From: Glaciecola sp964621345
GTDB lineage: Bacteria > Pseudomonadota > Gammaproteobacteria > Enterobacterales > Alteromonadaceae
NCBI GenBank assembly: GCA_964621345.1
Contig: CAZUON010000013.1
Location: 1 to 64,000, forward strand
DNA: 64,000 nt
Direction: 5' to 3'
Notes under the pieces: generated by a model
Databases searched by the model: none
Seen by the model: only the letters and a program-made list of their open reading frames with translations
Told to the model about the DNA's origin: nothing
In this document: positions 8,119 to 17,127 of the stretch, piece after piece
Position numbering within the stretch: position 1 is the first letter of the stretch
How the letters are laid out: every line of letters begins with the position of its first letter
Position numbers and translations under genes: made by a program

Positions 8119-8858
8119 TGAAACGTATCTTGATTACCGGAGCGACTTCAGGGATTGGTGAAGCACTCGCTCAGCACGCTGCAAAACATGGACATCATGT
8201 CATAGCGTGTGGGCGCAACGAAGATAAACTCAATGAATTATCAAAGTCAGAAAATATTACGACTTGCCGATTCGATGCAACTAACCCTGAACAAACAAAG
8301 GATGTCTTACAAAATATCGACTTTGATATTGCAGTAATTAATGCCGGTACCTGCGAATATGTAGATGTAAAAAATGTCGAACCCGATATGTTTAGGCGAG
8401 TTTTTGAGATAAACGTATTTGGCGCGGTTAATGTTGTCACCTCACTGCTTAAAACAGCAAAACGTGGCGACAAAATCGTGTTTGTCGATAGTCTTGCGCG
8501 CCTGTTGCCGTTTACTCGTAGTCAAGCATACGGTGGCAGTAAAGCCGCATTACACTACATAGCGAAGAGTTTCGAAGTAGATTTAGCGTCTAGCGGAATT
8601 CAAGTGCAAACGGTTTCTCCTGGCTTTGTTAAAACACCGCTAACCGACAAAAACGACTTTCAAATGCCCATGGCTATCAGCGCACACCGCGCGGCTGAGT
8701 ATATGCTAAGCGGGATATTAAGCGACAAATCAAACGTGTATTTTCCAAAACGCTTCAGTGCTTTTATCAGGTTTCTTAATTTTTTACCTGAGTTTGTGCA
8801 GCGTAAGCTTTGTATCAGTATGAGAAGTAAAACTAAGAGAAAAAATAATAATGACTAA
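8118..8858 (+). CDS. Short-chain dehydrogenase/reductase
   Basis: Classical SDR of 246 residues with the NAD(P)-binding TGATSGIG motif (residues 7-14), NAG at 75-77 and the catalytic Ser125, Tyr138 and Lys142 (YGGSK). The final 50 residues are rich in hydrophobic and basic residues (AFIRFLNFLPEFVQRKL), suggesting peripheral membrane contact. Second gene of the operon; overlaps the next by 8 nt. In a lipid-modification cluster a fatty-acyl or lipid carbonyl/alcohol substrate is plausible but not shown. Confidence 0.88.
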   Translation: MKRILITGATSGIGEALAQHAAKHGHHVIACGRNEDKLNELSKSENITTCRFDATNPEQTKDVLQNIDFDIAVINAGTCEYVDVKNVEPDMFRRVFEINVFGAVNVVTSLLKTAKRGDKIVFVDSLARLLPFTRSQAYGGSKAALHYIAKSFEVDLASSGIQVQTVSPGFVKTPLTDKNDFQMPMAISAHRAAEYMLSGILSDKSNVYFPKRFSAFIRFLNFLPEFVQRKLCISMRSKTKRKNNND

Positions 8859-10131
8859 ACGAATTGCCATTATCGGCAGTGGCATTGCAGGGCTAACAAG
8901 CGCATATTTACTCAATAAAAAACACGACATAATGGTGTTTGAAGCCAACGATTATATTGGCGGCCATACCGCCACAAAAAACGTAAGCGTAAACAACAAA
9001 GAATACGCGATAGACACAGGTTTTATCGTTTATAACGATTGGACCTACCCCAACTTCATTAAGTTAATGACGCAACTGAAGGTGGCTAATCAACCCACAG
9101 AAATGAGCTTTAGCGTTAAAAATAGCAGCACAGGCCTAGAATATAATGGCAACACTATTAATAGTTTATTTGCGCAGCGACGAAACATATTGTCTCCAAG
9201 CTTTTGGCGCTTGGTTTTAGACATACTGAAATTTAATAAAGTCTGTAAGCAAGCTATTGAAGATGATATTGACACCAGCAACATCACGCTGATTCAATTT
9301 ATAAAACAACACAAACTAAGTGATATCTTTGTTCAGAACTACATCCTTCCGATGTGTGCCGCGATTTGGTCCACTAGCTTAGAAGCTTCAGCTAATTTCC
9401 CACTAAGTTTCTTCTTGAAATTTTTTAATAATCACGGCTTATTAAATGTCACCAACCGACCTCAGTGGTATACCTTAATTGGTGGTTCATCGAGCTATAT
9501 TGAGCCATTAACCGCGGATTTTAGAAATAAAATATATTTAAACTCTCCGGTAGAGTACGTAGGTAAAATAGAGAATGGATACCAAGTAAAAACGCCTGAT
9601 GGCATCAGGGAGTTTGATGAGGTGGTGTTTGCTTGCCACAGTGACCAAGCACTCAAAATGATCAAATTAGAAAGCTTTGACGGTGCCCACAGTCAGAAAG
9701 TGTCAAATATTTTAGGTGCGATCCCCTACTCGATGAACGAAGTTGTGATGCACACCGACACCAGCGTACTACCTAAAAGAGAATTAGCATGGGCCAGTTG
9801 GAATTATCGTATCACTGGCAGCAAAGATGAAATCAGTAGCCCCGCAGCGGTGACTTACAATATGAACATTTTGCAACGCCTGCAAAGCGATACAACTTTT
9901 TGTGTCACGTTAAATAATACAAAAGCCATTGATGCGAACAAGATTCTTGGTACTTACTATTATGCTCATCCTCAGTTCAGCCCTGAAATGGTTGAAGCAC
10001 AGCAGAAACGAAGCGAAATTTGTGGTAAAGACGGCCTGCATTTTTGTGGTGCATATTGGTATAACGGCTTTCACGAGGATGGCGTGCGCAGTGCTCTGGA
10101 TGTATGCAAGCGTTTTGGAGTATCGCTGTGA
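8851..10131 (+). CDS. FAD-dependent oxidoreductase, amine-oxidase/desaturase-like
   Basis: A 426-residue flavoprotein of the NAD(P)-binding amine-oxidase superfamily. It has the dinucleotide motif IIGSGIAGLTSAYLL at the N-terminus and the downstream EANDYIGGHT typical of this family (related to phytoene desaturase and protoporphyrinogen oxidase). Homologues always seem to sit beside DUF1365 and Cfa-like genes. In Rhodobacter, a flavoprotein of this kind (UfaD, as I recall) desaturates a methylated fatty acyl chain during furan fatty acid synthesis. The stop codon overlaps the GTG start of the next gene. Confidence 0.85.
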   Translation: MTKRIAIIGSGIAGLTSAYLLNKKHDIMVFEANDYIGGHTATKNVSVNNKEYAIDTGFIVYNDWTYPNFIKLMTQLKVANQPTEMSFSVKNSSTGLEYNGNTINSLFAQRRNILSPSFWRLVLDILKFNKVCKQAIEDDIDTSNITLIQFIKQHKLSDIFVQNYILPMCAAIWSTSLEASANFPLSFFLKFFNNHGLLNVTNRPQWYTLIGGSSSYIEPLTADFRNKIYLNSPVEYVGKIENGYQVKTPDGIREFDEVVFACHSDQALKMIKLESFDGAHSQKVSNILGAIPYSMNEVVMHTDTSVLPKRELAWASWNYRITGSKDEISSPAAVTYNMNILQRLQSDTTFCVTLNNTKAIDANKILGTYYYAHPQFSPEMVEAQQKRSEICGKDGLHFCGAYWYNGFHEDGVRSALDVCKRFGVSL

Positions 10132-10862
10132 CACAAGTTGCACTCGAGAGTGCTATCTATCGCGGCAAGGTATTTCATCAACGTGTGGTACCGAAATTTC
10201 ACGCCTTCTCCTATGATATATTTTTATACTGGCTGAAGCTTTCAGAACTCAATCACATTGCCAGCAGCGTAAAGCACTTTTCAATGACGAGCGAAAGGCG
10301 TGTGTTAGTTAACTTCAAACGCAACGACTATCTGGGCGACCCTGAGCAAAGTCTTGAACAAGCTGTATTGTCTAGAATGTCAGATTTACATGGTAGTGAA
10401 TTACACGGAGATATTTTTCTTCTTGGACAAGTGCGCACCTTTGGACTCTACTTCAGCCCAGTTAATTTTTACTATCTGCGCAATCCTCAAGGGGTATATA
10501 CCCACTTGTTAGCCGAGGTATCGAATACTCCTTGGAATCAACGTCACCACTATTTGGTTGATTTATCAGAGCAGAAAGATAGCGCAAAGGCCTTTCATGT
10601 ATCGCCGTTTAATCCTATTGATATGACATATCATTGGCGGATATCTCAGCCAAATGAGAATCTTCGACTACAATTAATATGTAGTAAAGAAAAGAAGCAC
10701 TTTGAAGCGTCGATTGATATGCAGCGTATAGCACTGAATTCCAAGACTCTAAAACAAACACTACTGTCTATTCCGAGCATGACCATAAAAACGGTATTCG
10801 GCATTTATTGGCAGGCATTAAAACTTTTTGTAAAACGCGTACCCATTTATACGCATTCGTAA
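10128..10862 (+). CDS. DUF1365 domain protein
   Basis: A 244-residue DUF1365 protein, recognised by the N-terminal ESAIYRGKVFHQRVVPKFHAFSY, the GQVRTFGLYFSPVNFYY block (about residues 102-118) and the C-terminal FVKRVPIYTH. The start is GTG at 10128, which overlaps the preceding TGA (GTGA) and has GGAG at 10117-10120. An ATG at 10104 would add eight residues not found in the family. The biochemical role is unknown; the family is tightly linked to FAD oxidoreductase and Cfa-like methyltransferase genes. Confidence 0.88.
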   Translation: MTQVALESAIYRGKVFHQRVVPKFHAFSYDIFLYWLKLSELNHIASSVKHFSMTSERRVLVNFKRNDYLGDPEQSLEQAVLSRMSDLHGSELHGDIFLLGQVRTFGLYFSPVNFYYLRNPQGVYTHLLAEVSNTPWNQRHHYLVDLSEQKDSAKAFHVSPFNPIDMTYHWRISQPNENLRLQLICSKEKKHFEASIDMQRIALNSKTLKQTLLSIPSMTIKTVFGIYWQALKLFVKRVPIYTHS

Positions 10863-10878
10863 TGTAAGGAAAATATAC

Positions 10879-12138
10879 ATGTCATATGGCGAGCAAACAT
10901 TATCAACAAGCGACACCATTTCAATGTGGGAACGCGTTTGTCGCTCGATGTTTATCAGTGCATTGAAAAACCTTCCTCAAGGTAATTTAATCATTAAAGA
11001 ACAAGGAGAAGTCGTTGCATCCTTAGGTGACGAGGGCTCTGAGCTAAAAGCAGAAGTGCATATTTTAGATACCGCGGCTTATCCAAAACTGTTACTCGGT
11101 GGAAGCATTGCCTCGGGCGAGACTTTTACCGACAAATTATGGGATAGCCCCAATTTGACAAACGTTATTCGTATTTTCGCTCGTAATTTACCAACGCTAG
11201 ATACGTGGGAAAGACGCTTTAAATGGCTTACCATGCCGATGGCTAAAATTAAGCACATCGCGAATAATAATTCTCAGACTCAAGCTAAGAAAAATATCGG
11301 AGCGCATTACGATTTAGGGAATCGTCTTTACACTAAATTTTTAGATGAATCGATGATGTATTCTGCAGCAGTCTATCCAGACCCTAATGCCAGCCTTGCC
11401 GAGGCACAGCAAAATAAACTAAAAACAATCTGCGAAAAATTAAAATTAAGCCCAAATGACCATCTGCTTGAAATTGGCACTGGTTGGGGCGGTCTAGCAG
11501 TATACGCAGCGAAACATTATGGATGCAAAGTAACGACCACCACGATTTCAGAAGAGCAATATGCTTGGGCGCAGGATTGGGTAGCGAAAGAAGGTCTTGA
11601 ACAGCAAATTACCTTACTCAAAAAAGACTATCGACTATTGGAGGGTCAATACGACAAGCTAGTTTCTATTGAAATGATTGAAGCTGTGGGTAAAAAATAT
11701 CTATCGAATTTCTTCACTAAGTGCTCGTCACTGTTGAAGGATGATGGCCTTATGCTTCTTCAATCAATAACCATCGACGACCGTCGATATGATGGCTATG
11801 CCGATAGCGTAGATTTTATTCAAAAACATATCTTCCCTGGTGGATTTTTACCATCCCAGTTTGCAATCAATAAACACGTTAAAAAATATACAGATATGAG
11901 TATTCGGGATGTGCACGATATTGGCTTAGATTACGCGCAAACCCTCAAACACTGGTTTGAAGAATTTATGCAACATAAAGCCGTGCTAAACGAAGAGGGT
12001 TATGACGAACGATTTATGCGTATGTGGCAATATTATTTAAATTATTGTGAAGGGGGCTTTTTAGAACGCGTGATTAGTACCGCTCAGGTAGTAGTAGCAA
12101 AGCCTCAGCATCGCAGTTCCCTTAGCCGAGGCGCTTAA
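10879..12138 (+). CDS. cfa: Cyclopropane-fatty-acid-phospholipid synthase family methyltransferase
   Basis: SAM-dependent enzyme (419 residues) acting on the double bond of phospholipid acyl chains. The SAM site is LLEIGTGWGGLAVYAA; EMIEAVG, FPGGFLPS and YYLNYCEGGF are conserved blocks of the family. An AAGGA ribosome-binding site precedes the ATG. Last gene of the operon. In RpoE/ChrR regulons related proteins make a methylated acyl chain (UfaM) rather than a cyclopropane, and the two activities cannot be told apart by eye. Confidence 0.9.
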   Translation: MSYGEQTLSTSDTISMWERVCRSMFISALKNLPQGNLIIKEQGEVVASLGDEGSELKAEVHILDTAAYPKLLLGGSIASGETFTDKLWDSPNLTNVIRIFARNLPTLDTWERRFKWLTMPMAKIKHIANNNSQTQAKKNIGAHYDLGNRLYTKFLDESMMYSAAVYPDPNASLAEAQQNKLKTICEKLKLSPNDHLLEIGTGWGGLAVYAAKHYGCKVTTTTISEEQYAWAQDWVAKEGLEQQITLLKKDYRLLEGQYDKLVSIEMIEAVGKKYLSNFFTKCSSLLKDDGLMLLQSITIDDRRYDGYADSVDFIQKHIFPGGFLPSQFAINKHVKKYTDMSIRDVHDIGLDYAQTLKHWFEEFMQHKAVLNEEGYDERFMRMWQYYLNYCEGGFLERVISTAQVVVAKPQHRSSLSRGA

Positions 12139-12151
12139 TTCACTTAACTTA

Positions 12152-13090
12152 TTAGGGGTCTTGTGTGCTCGACCCCATTATTGAGATTGGCTGAGAATAC
12201 TTAGGATCACCTTGTGAAATTGTGATTTCTACTCGGCGGTTACGCGCTCTAGCCTCAGCCGTATCCCCTTCGTCTACGGGTTCGTTCGAGGCCTTCCCGA
12301 TGACTCTCATGCGTGTTTCATCAAAACCATCTGCCATTCTTAGTTCTTCAGCCACTGCGACTGCTCTTTGTGCTGATAAATCCCAATTTGAGCGATATAG
12401 CTCATTTGATATCTGCACGCCGTCGCTATGACCTGATATTTCGATGCGACCCGGCATATCGGTCACCAAAGCGCCCAGTTCACGAATAACCGGAACAAAT
12501 TGTGGCTGTAAAAATGCTGAGCCAGCTGAAAATGAGCCGTTTTCTCTAATTCTGATGACAATTTGCTGTCCCAAATTTTCAACATCTACGGCCCCGTCTT
12601 TGATTTCTTTCTGCATCAATTCTTGTACTTTTTTCAGCTGCTTTTCTAACTGCTCTTGATTGGTCGCAGAAGAACCCGCCGATGCAGTCTCATTTGCAGT
12701 ATTTGCCGACTGTCCGCCTCGTAACTGCCCTCGTTGTGTTTGACGACCACCTGCTGAAGCGTCATCGCCTTCTTGGAAGTTCAGCATTGGTTTTGTAATA
12801 TCTTGTGTGACTTGTTGCACCGTTTCGATAGGAGTAGGATCGGGTTTTCCGGGTCTAAACTCTAACGCAACTACGCTTGTGCCTTTAGGAATATCTTTAA
12901 GCTCTATTTTATTTTGTACACCAAAAGCGAACTTCATTGAGCCCGCGATTTGCTTAAACTTTTTTACATCCATTTCGGAAAATGAGAGAAGCAGTACAAA
13001 GAAACACATCAACAAAGACATTAGGTCGGCAAAGGTACCCATCCATGCAGGGAGCCCCTCGGGGGGACATTTTGGGCATTCGTCTTCCAT
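12152..13090 (-). CDS. pomB: Sodium-driven flagellar motor stator protein PomB
   Basis: MotB-type stator subunit of 312 residues. The short N-terminus and single transmembrane helix WMGTFADLMSLLMCFFVLLL contain the ion-binding Asp22, in the sequence context of PomB (sodium) rather than MotB (proton). A linker rich in Q, G and A (about 110-150) leads to a C-terminal OmpA-like peptidoglycan-binding domain (EISGHSDGVQIS, QRAVAVAEEL, ARNRRVEI). It overlaps pomA by 1 nt. A GGGGTC/GACCCC hairpin lies in its last codons. Confidence 0.95.
   Translation of the reverse strand: MEDECPKCPPEGLPAWMGTFADLMSLLMCFFVLLLSFSEMDVKKFKQIAGSMKFAFGVQNKIELKDIPKGTSVVALEFRPGKPDPTPIETVQQVTQDITKPMLNFQEGDDASAGGRQTQRGQLRGGQSANTANETASAGSSATNQEQLEKQLKKVQELMQKEIKDGAVDVENLGQQIVIRIRENGSFSAGSAFLQPQFVPVIRELGALVTDMPGRIEISGHSDGVQISNELYRSNWDLSAQRAVAVAEELRMADGFDETRMRVIGKASNEPVDEGDTAEARARNRRVEITISQGDPKYSQPISIMGSSTQDP
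12155..12176. terminator. Weak hairpin between convergent cfa-like gene and pomB
   Basis: A 6-bp perfect stem GGGGTC/GACCCC with a 10-nt loop falls inside the last codons of pomB, 17 nt beyond the cfa-like stop. No T-run follows on either strand, so termination activity is doubtful. Confidence 0.3.
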
Positions 13091-13854
13091 TACTCTTTAT
13101 CCTCCGCTGTACCGCGTTTGCCTTCTGCGATGTAACCTTTAAGAACGCCCTCAATAACCCGCGGATTTTGACCATCTGCAATACCTAAAATCCCATCCAG
13201 AATAAGGCTTTGATTCAGCTTCTCTTCGGCTGCGCGCACACCGAGCTTAAATGCAATAGGTAGACACACAATGTTAGCTAACATTGCGCCATACAAAGTG
13301 GTGAGCAGCGCAACGGCCATCGCAGGTCCAATTGCTTTTGGGTCATCCATGTTTGAAAGCATCGCAACCAAACCAATAAGTGTACCTATCATGCCCATAG
13401 CAGGAGCAACGTCCCCTAAAGATTTGAAAATTACGGCACCAGCGTCATGACGCTCTGAAGTATTGCTGATGTCTTTTGCCATCGTGGTTCGAACGACCTC
13501 AACATCGTGGCCATCCACTAGCATGTCCACACCTTTTTGCATGAAGCTGTTTTCTATCTCGGCTTCTTCCAATGCTAAAAATCCGCCTTTACGAGCAGCG
13601 TCTGCCATCTCAACGATTTTTTGAATAAGTTCTTCTGGAGATTGGATTTTAAAGGCAAAAGCTTTCGCGGCGACTTTTCCAGCACCTAAAAATTGTGCCA
13701 GTGGGTACTGCATTAATACAACAAATACAGAGCCGCCAAATACAATAAGTACAGATGGAACATTGAAGAAAATGCTTAAATCGCCACCTAACACCATCGC
13801 CATGACGACAAAACCAAGCGCACCAATGAGGCCGATTAGTGTTGCTAAATCCAC
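13090..13854 (-). CDS. pomA: Sodium-driven flagellar motor stator protein PomA
   Basis: MotA/PomA stator subunit, 254 residues with four transmembrane helices (about 1-25, 28-50, 150-172, 183-203). The ends MDLATLIGLIGALGFVVMAM and GTLIGLVAMLSNMDDP are PomA-like. The cytoplasmic loop (about 55-145) holds the charged residues that contact FliG. Starts at GTG with a strong GAGGAG site 6 nt upstream. It is first in the pomAB operon and preceded by a sigma-28 promoter, so expression is expected late in the flagellar hierarchy. Confidence 0.96.
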   Translation of the reverse strand: MDLATLIGLIGALGFVVMAMVLGGDLSIFFNVPSVLIVFGGSVFVVLMQYPLAQFLGAGKVAAKAFAFKIQSPEELIQKIVEMADAARKGGFLALEEAEIENSFMQKGVDMLVDGHDVEVVRTTMAKDISNTSERHDAGAVIFKSLGDVAPAMGMIGTLIGLVAMLSNMDDPKAIGPAMAVALLTTLYGAMLANIVCLPIAFKLGVRAAEEKLNQSLILDGILGIADGQNPRVIEGVLKGYIAEGKRGTAEDKE

Positions 13855-13906
13855 AGTGGACTCCTCTACCTGAAACTAGTTTAATGAATATATTTCTATA
13901 AGAGGG

Positions 13907-13933
13907 TTAACGGCAACTTAACGTTAATCTTTA
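13907..13933 (-). promoter_or_regulatory. Sigma-28 (FliA) promoter of pomAB
   Basis: On the minus strand TAAAGATT (13926-13933), an 11-nt spacer and GCCGTTAA (13907-13914). The FliA consensus is TAAAGTTT-N11-GCCGATAA, so there is one mismatch in each box and the spacing is exact. It lies 53 nt before the pomA start codon. Confidence 0.82.
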
Positions 13934-14015
13934 TGCTAAATGCTAATCAAATTTACCCCTTGTACAAAAGCCGTTCATGGCCACGTATATTCGTCTTGTG
14001 AAACCGTGATAATGA

Positions 14016-14044
14016 TTGAATTTGCCCGGTAGGTTAGGTATTGT
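14016..14044 (+). promoter_or_regulatory. Possible sigma-70 promoter of xseB-ispA-dxs
   Basis: TTGAAT (14016-14021) and TATTGT (14039-14044) with a 17-nt spacer, 32 nt upstream of xseB. Each box matches four of six consensus bases, so this is only a candidate. Confidence 0.4.
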
Positions 14045-14076
14045 TTAGGCCTCAAATTAAGGGGTAAGAAAAGACG

Positions 14077-14307
14077 ATGAGCGCTGAAGACTTAAGCTTT
14101 GAAAAGGCGATGGAAGAGTTAGAAAATATCGTGAATAAAATGGAACAAGGTGACATTAGTTTAGAAGCGTCATTACAAAGCTTTGAACGCGGTATCGCCC
14201 TCGCTAGACGCAGTCAAACTTTGTTAGAGCAAGCGCAACAGAAAGTGCAAATGCTTAGTGAGAATGGGCAAAGTCAAACGCTTGAAGACTTTCAAGCACC
14301 TGATTAA
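14077..14307 (+). CDS. xseB: Exodeoxyribonuclease VII small subunit
   Basis: Small helical subunit (76 residues) that binds the XseA catalytic subunit in the single-strand-specific exonuclease VII. The family pattern SFEKAMEELENIVNKMEQGDISLEASL is visible across about residues 8-34. AAGGGG lies upstream of the ATG. Followed after 8 nt by ispA; the xseB-ispA-dxs order is standard in gammaproteobacteria. Confidence 0.96.
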   Translation: MSAEDLSFEKAMEELENIVNKMEQGDISLEASLQSFERGIALARRSQTLLEQAQQKVQMLSENGQSQTLEDFQAPD

Positions 14308-14315
14308 GAGCATCT

Positions 14316-15212
14316 ATGCAGCAGGAATTATTAGCACTTCAGACGCAAACCAAAGCGGCGGTAGAACAAAGCTTTACGGATTACAGAAAGAAACAAGGCT
14401 TCTGTGATAGTGCGTTGATGAAGGCCATGGAGTACGCTCTTTTTAACGGAGGTAAACGAGTCCGTCCTCTGTTGATTTCACTTGTTGCAAACATGCTCGA
14501 CGGTGAGCAACAAGATATCAATGCCGTTTCACTCGCAGTAGAATGCATTCATGCCTACTCCTTAGTTCATGACGACTTGCCTGCTATGGATGATGATGCC
14601 CTGCGACGAGGCAAACCTACCTGTCATATAAAATTTGATGAAGCCACCGCCATTTTAGCGGGCGACGCATTACAAACCCTAGCATTTGATGTCTTGGCGA
14701 ATGCTGATATGAGCGACTTTGCTAACGCACAACGCATACACTTAATTAAAGAGCTAAGTAAGGCTAGTGGTGCACAAGGTATGTGCGAGGGACAGAGTTT
14801 AGATTTGATTGCAACAAATCAGAGTATTGGCTTAGAAGCGCTAAACCAGCTTCATGATTTAAAGACAGGCGCCCTATTAAAAGCCTGTGTCCGAATGGCG
14901 TCAATTATATGCGAGCGAGCCGCGCCGGAAGACATAACATTTCTTAGCAAATTTGCATATCATATTGGTTTAGCGTTCCAAATTCAGGACGACATCTTAG
15001 ATGTAACCTCTGATACTCAAACCCTTGGTAAACCCCAGGGCTCCGACCAAGCAAACAACAAAAACACCTTTGTAAGTAAGCTTGGGCTTGACGGTGCAAA
15101 GGCAGAATTATCCTCACATCACAAACAAGCGCTACACGCGCTGAGCACTTTACCGTACAATACACGCTACTTAACACTATTTGCTGATTACATGCTTACG
15201 CGAACTTTTTAA
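14316..15212 (+). CDS. ispA: Farnesyl diphosphate synthase
   Basis: Condenses dimethylallyl/geranyl diphosphate with isopentenyl diphosphate to give farnesyl diphosphate, the precursor of quinone side chains and undecaprenyl carriers. Both aspartate-rich motifs are present: the first at residues 86-92 (DDLPAMD) and the second DDILD near residue 226. GGKRVRP binds substrate diphosphate. Length 298 is normal. Second gene of the isoprenoid operon. Confidence 0.96.
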   Translation: MQQELLALQTQTKAAVEQSFTDYRKKQGFCDSALMKAMEYALFNGGKRVRPLLISLVANMLDGEQQDINAVSLAVECIHAYSLVHDDLPAMDDDALRRGKPTCHIKFDEATAILAGDALQTLAFDVLANADMSDFANAQRIHLIKELSKASGAQGMCEGQSLDLIATNQSIGLEALNQLHDLKTGALLKACVRMASIICERAAPEDITFLSKFAYHIGLAFQIQDDILDVTSDTQTLGKPQGSDQANNKNTFVSKLGLDGAKAELSSHHKQALHALSTLPYNTRYLTLFADYMLTRTF

Positions 15213-15258
15213 GCGGTAACACCATACAAACATTACGATTGAGAAGAAAACAATAAGC

Positions 15259-17115
15259 ATGACCTTAGACCTTTCCCATTATCCGCATTTGGCAAAAGCG
15301 AATATTCCTAGTGAATTACGCCAGCAACCAAAACACAACTTAAAGCTGATCTCCAAAGAGTTGCGTCAGTTTTTACTCAACTGTGTAAGCCAGAGTAGCG
15401 GACACTTTGCATCTGGCCTCGGCACAGTTGAGCTTACCGTTGCCTTGCATTATGTATATAACACACCATTCGATCGCTTAATTTGGGATGTGGGTCATCA
15501 AGCTTATCCACACAAAATTCTGACCGGTCGACGTGAGAAAATGACTACCATTCGTCAAAAGAATGGTCTACACCCCTTTCCGTGGCCTCCTGAGAGTGAA
15601 TATGACACCTTTGCAGTGGGGCATTCATCAACCTCAATTTCTGCCGCACTTGGAATGGCAATTGCCGCTGATAAAGAGAATAAAGGCCGCAAGGTTGTTG
15701 CAGTAATAGGTGATGGCGCACTTACCGCCGGCTTAGCATTTGAAGCACTAAATCATGCCGGTGATATCGCCAAAGACTTGATTGTTATATTAAACGATAA
15801 TGAAATGTCGATTTCTGAAAATGTTGGAGCGCTTAACAGTCACCTTGCGCGCTTACTCACCGGTTCTTTTTTTAATACTATCCGCGATGGCGGTAAAAAG
15901 ATTTTAAGCAACATTCCTCCAATTAAAGACCTAGCCAGTAAAGCTGAAGAACATATAAAAGGGATGGTCGTGCCGGGAACCATTTTTGAAGAGCTCGGTT
16001 TTAGATATATCGGTCCGATTGACGGTCACGACGTTGACACAATGGTCGAAACACTTAGCAATATGCGTAAGATGTCTGGGCCACAAATACTGCATGTTGT
16101 CACAAAAAAAGGCAAAGGTTACGAGCAAGCTGAACAAGACCCAATTAAGTGGCACGCTGTACCTAAATTTGACCATACCACAGAAAAATTACCGGTCAGT
16201 AAACCGGGTAACCCAAGCTTTTCTGCAATATTTGGTAGTTGGTTATGCGATATGGCAGAGCAAGATAAAGAGCTGGTTGCGATTACGCCGGCCATGCGTG
16301 AAGGCTCCGGAATGGTCAAGTTTTCACAACGCTTTCCAGAGCAATACATTGATGTCGCTATTGCTGAACAACACTCAGTAACACTTGCTGCAGGCCTCGC
16401 TCGCGAGGGTAAAAATGCGATAGTCGCGATATACTCTACGTTCTTACAACGCGCTTACGATCAACTTATTCATGATGTCGCGATCCAAAATTTGCCAGTC
16501 CTATTTGCTATTGACCGAGCTGGAATTGTTGGTGCAGACGGCCCTACACACCAAGGTGCCTTTGACATCAGCTTTTTGCGCTGCATACCAAACATGATCA
16601 TCATGACGCCTGCCGATGAAGCTGAATGCCGCAATATGCTCTACACAGGACATAAAGCCAATCAGCCAGTCAGCGTTCGCTATCCGAGGGGGGCGGGGAT
16701 TGGCGCTAAACCTGAACAAGCTATGGAAATCATTCCGCTGGGCCAATCTCGCAGTATCATTGAAGGTAAAAAAGTCGCAATATTAAACTTTGGTACACTA
16801 TTTCCAGAAGCGAAAGCAGCCGCTGAGAAACTAGGGGCGACCCTAATCGATATGCGTTTTGTTAAACCCATTGATGAAACTGCTATTTTACAAGCGGCTG
16901 AGCAGCACGAGTTGTTAGTGAGCTTAGAAGATGGTGCCATTGAAGGCGGTGCAGGCAGTGCAGTCAGTCAGGTACTACAGCGCCATAAAGTGTTGTGTCA
17001 TGTGCTAAACCTAGGCCTTCCTGATACCTTTATTATGCAGGGCACGCAACAAGAGATGTATGCAGAGTTAGGCTTGGATTCACAAGGAATTATCGAGGCC
17101 ATTAAAGCATTTTAA
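15259..17115 (+). CDS. dxs: 1-deoxy-D-xylulose-5-phosphate synthase
   Basis: Thiamine-diphosphate enzyme joining pyruvate and glyceraldehyde 3-phosphate, the first step of the MEP isoprenoid pathway and a source of precursor for thiamine and pyridoxal. It has His49 and His80 in the active site, the ThDP/Mg motif starting GDGALTAG at 151 and ending in LNDNEMSIS, then a transketolase pyrimidine domain (AIAEQHSVTLAAGLA) and a C-terminal domain. 618 residues, as in E. coli (620). Last gene of the operon, convergent with pgpA. Confidence 0.97.
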   Translation: MTLDLSHYPHLAKANIPSELRQQPKHNLKLISKELRQFLLNCVSQSSGHFASGLGTVELTVALHYVYNTPFDRLIWDVGHQAYPHKILTGRREKMTTIRQKNGLHPFPWPPESEYDTFAVGHSSTSISAALGMAIAADKENKGRKVVAVIGDGALTAGLAFEALNHAGDIAKDLIVILNDNEMSISENVGALNSHLARLLTGSFFNTIRDGGKKILSNIPPIKDLASKAEEHIKGMVVPGTIFEELGFRYIGPIDGHDVDTMVETLSNMRKMSGPQILHVVTKKGKGYEQAEQDPIKWHAVPKFDHTTEKLPVSKPGNPSFSAIFGSWLCDMAEQDKELVAITPAMREGSGMVKFSQRFPEQYIDVAIAEQHSVTLAAGLAREGKNAIVAIYSTFLQRAYDQLIHDVAIQNLPVLFAIDRAGIVGADGPTHQGAFDISFLRCIPNMIIMTPADEAECRNMLYTGHKANQPVSVRYPRGAGIGAKPEQAMEIIPLGQSRSIIEGKKVAILNFGTLFPEAKAAAEKLGATLIDMRFVKPIDETAILQAAEQHELLVSLEDGAIEGGAGSAVSQVLQRHKVLCHVLNLGLPDTFIMQGTQQEMYAELGLDSQGIIEAIKAF

Positions 17116-17127
17116 TGGCTTAATCTT

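Noticed and set aside
12807..13142. 111-residue plus-strand open frame opposite pomB/pomA
   Set aside because: Lies entirely antisense to well-supported pomB and the end of pomA; composition is that of a shadow frame.
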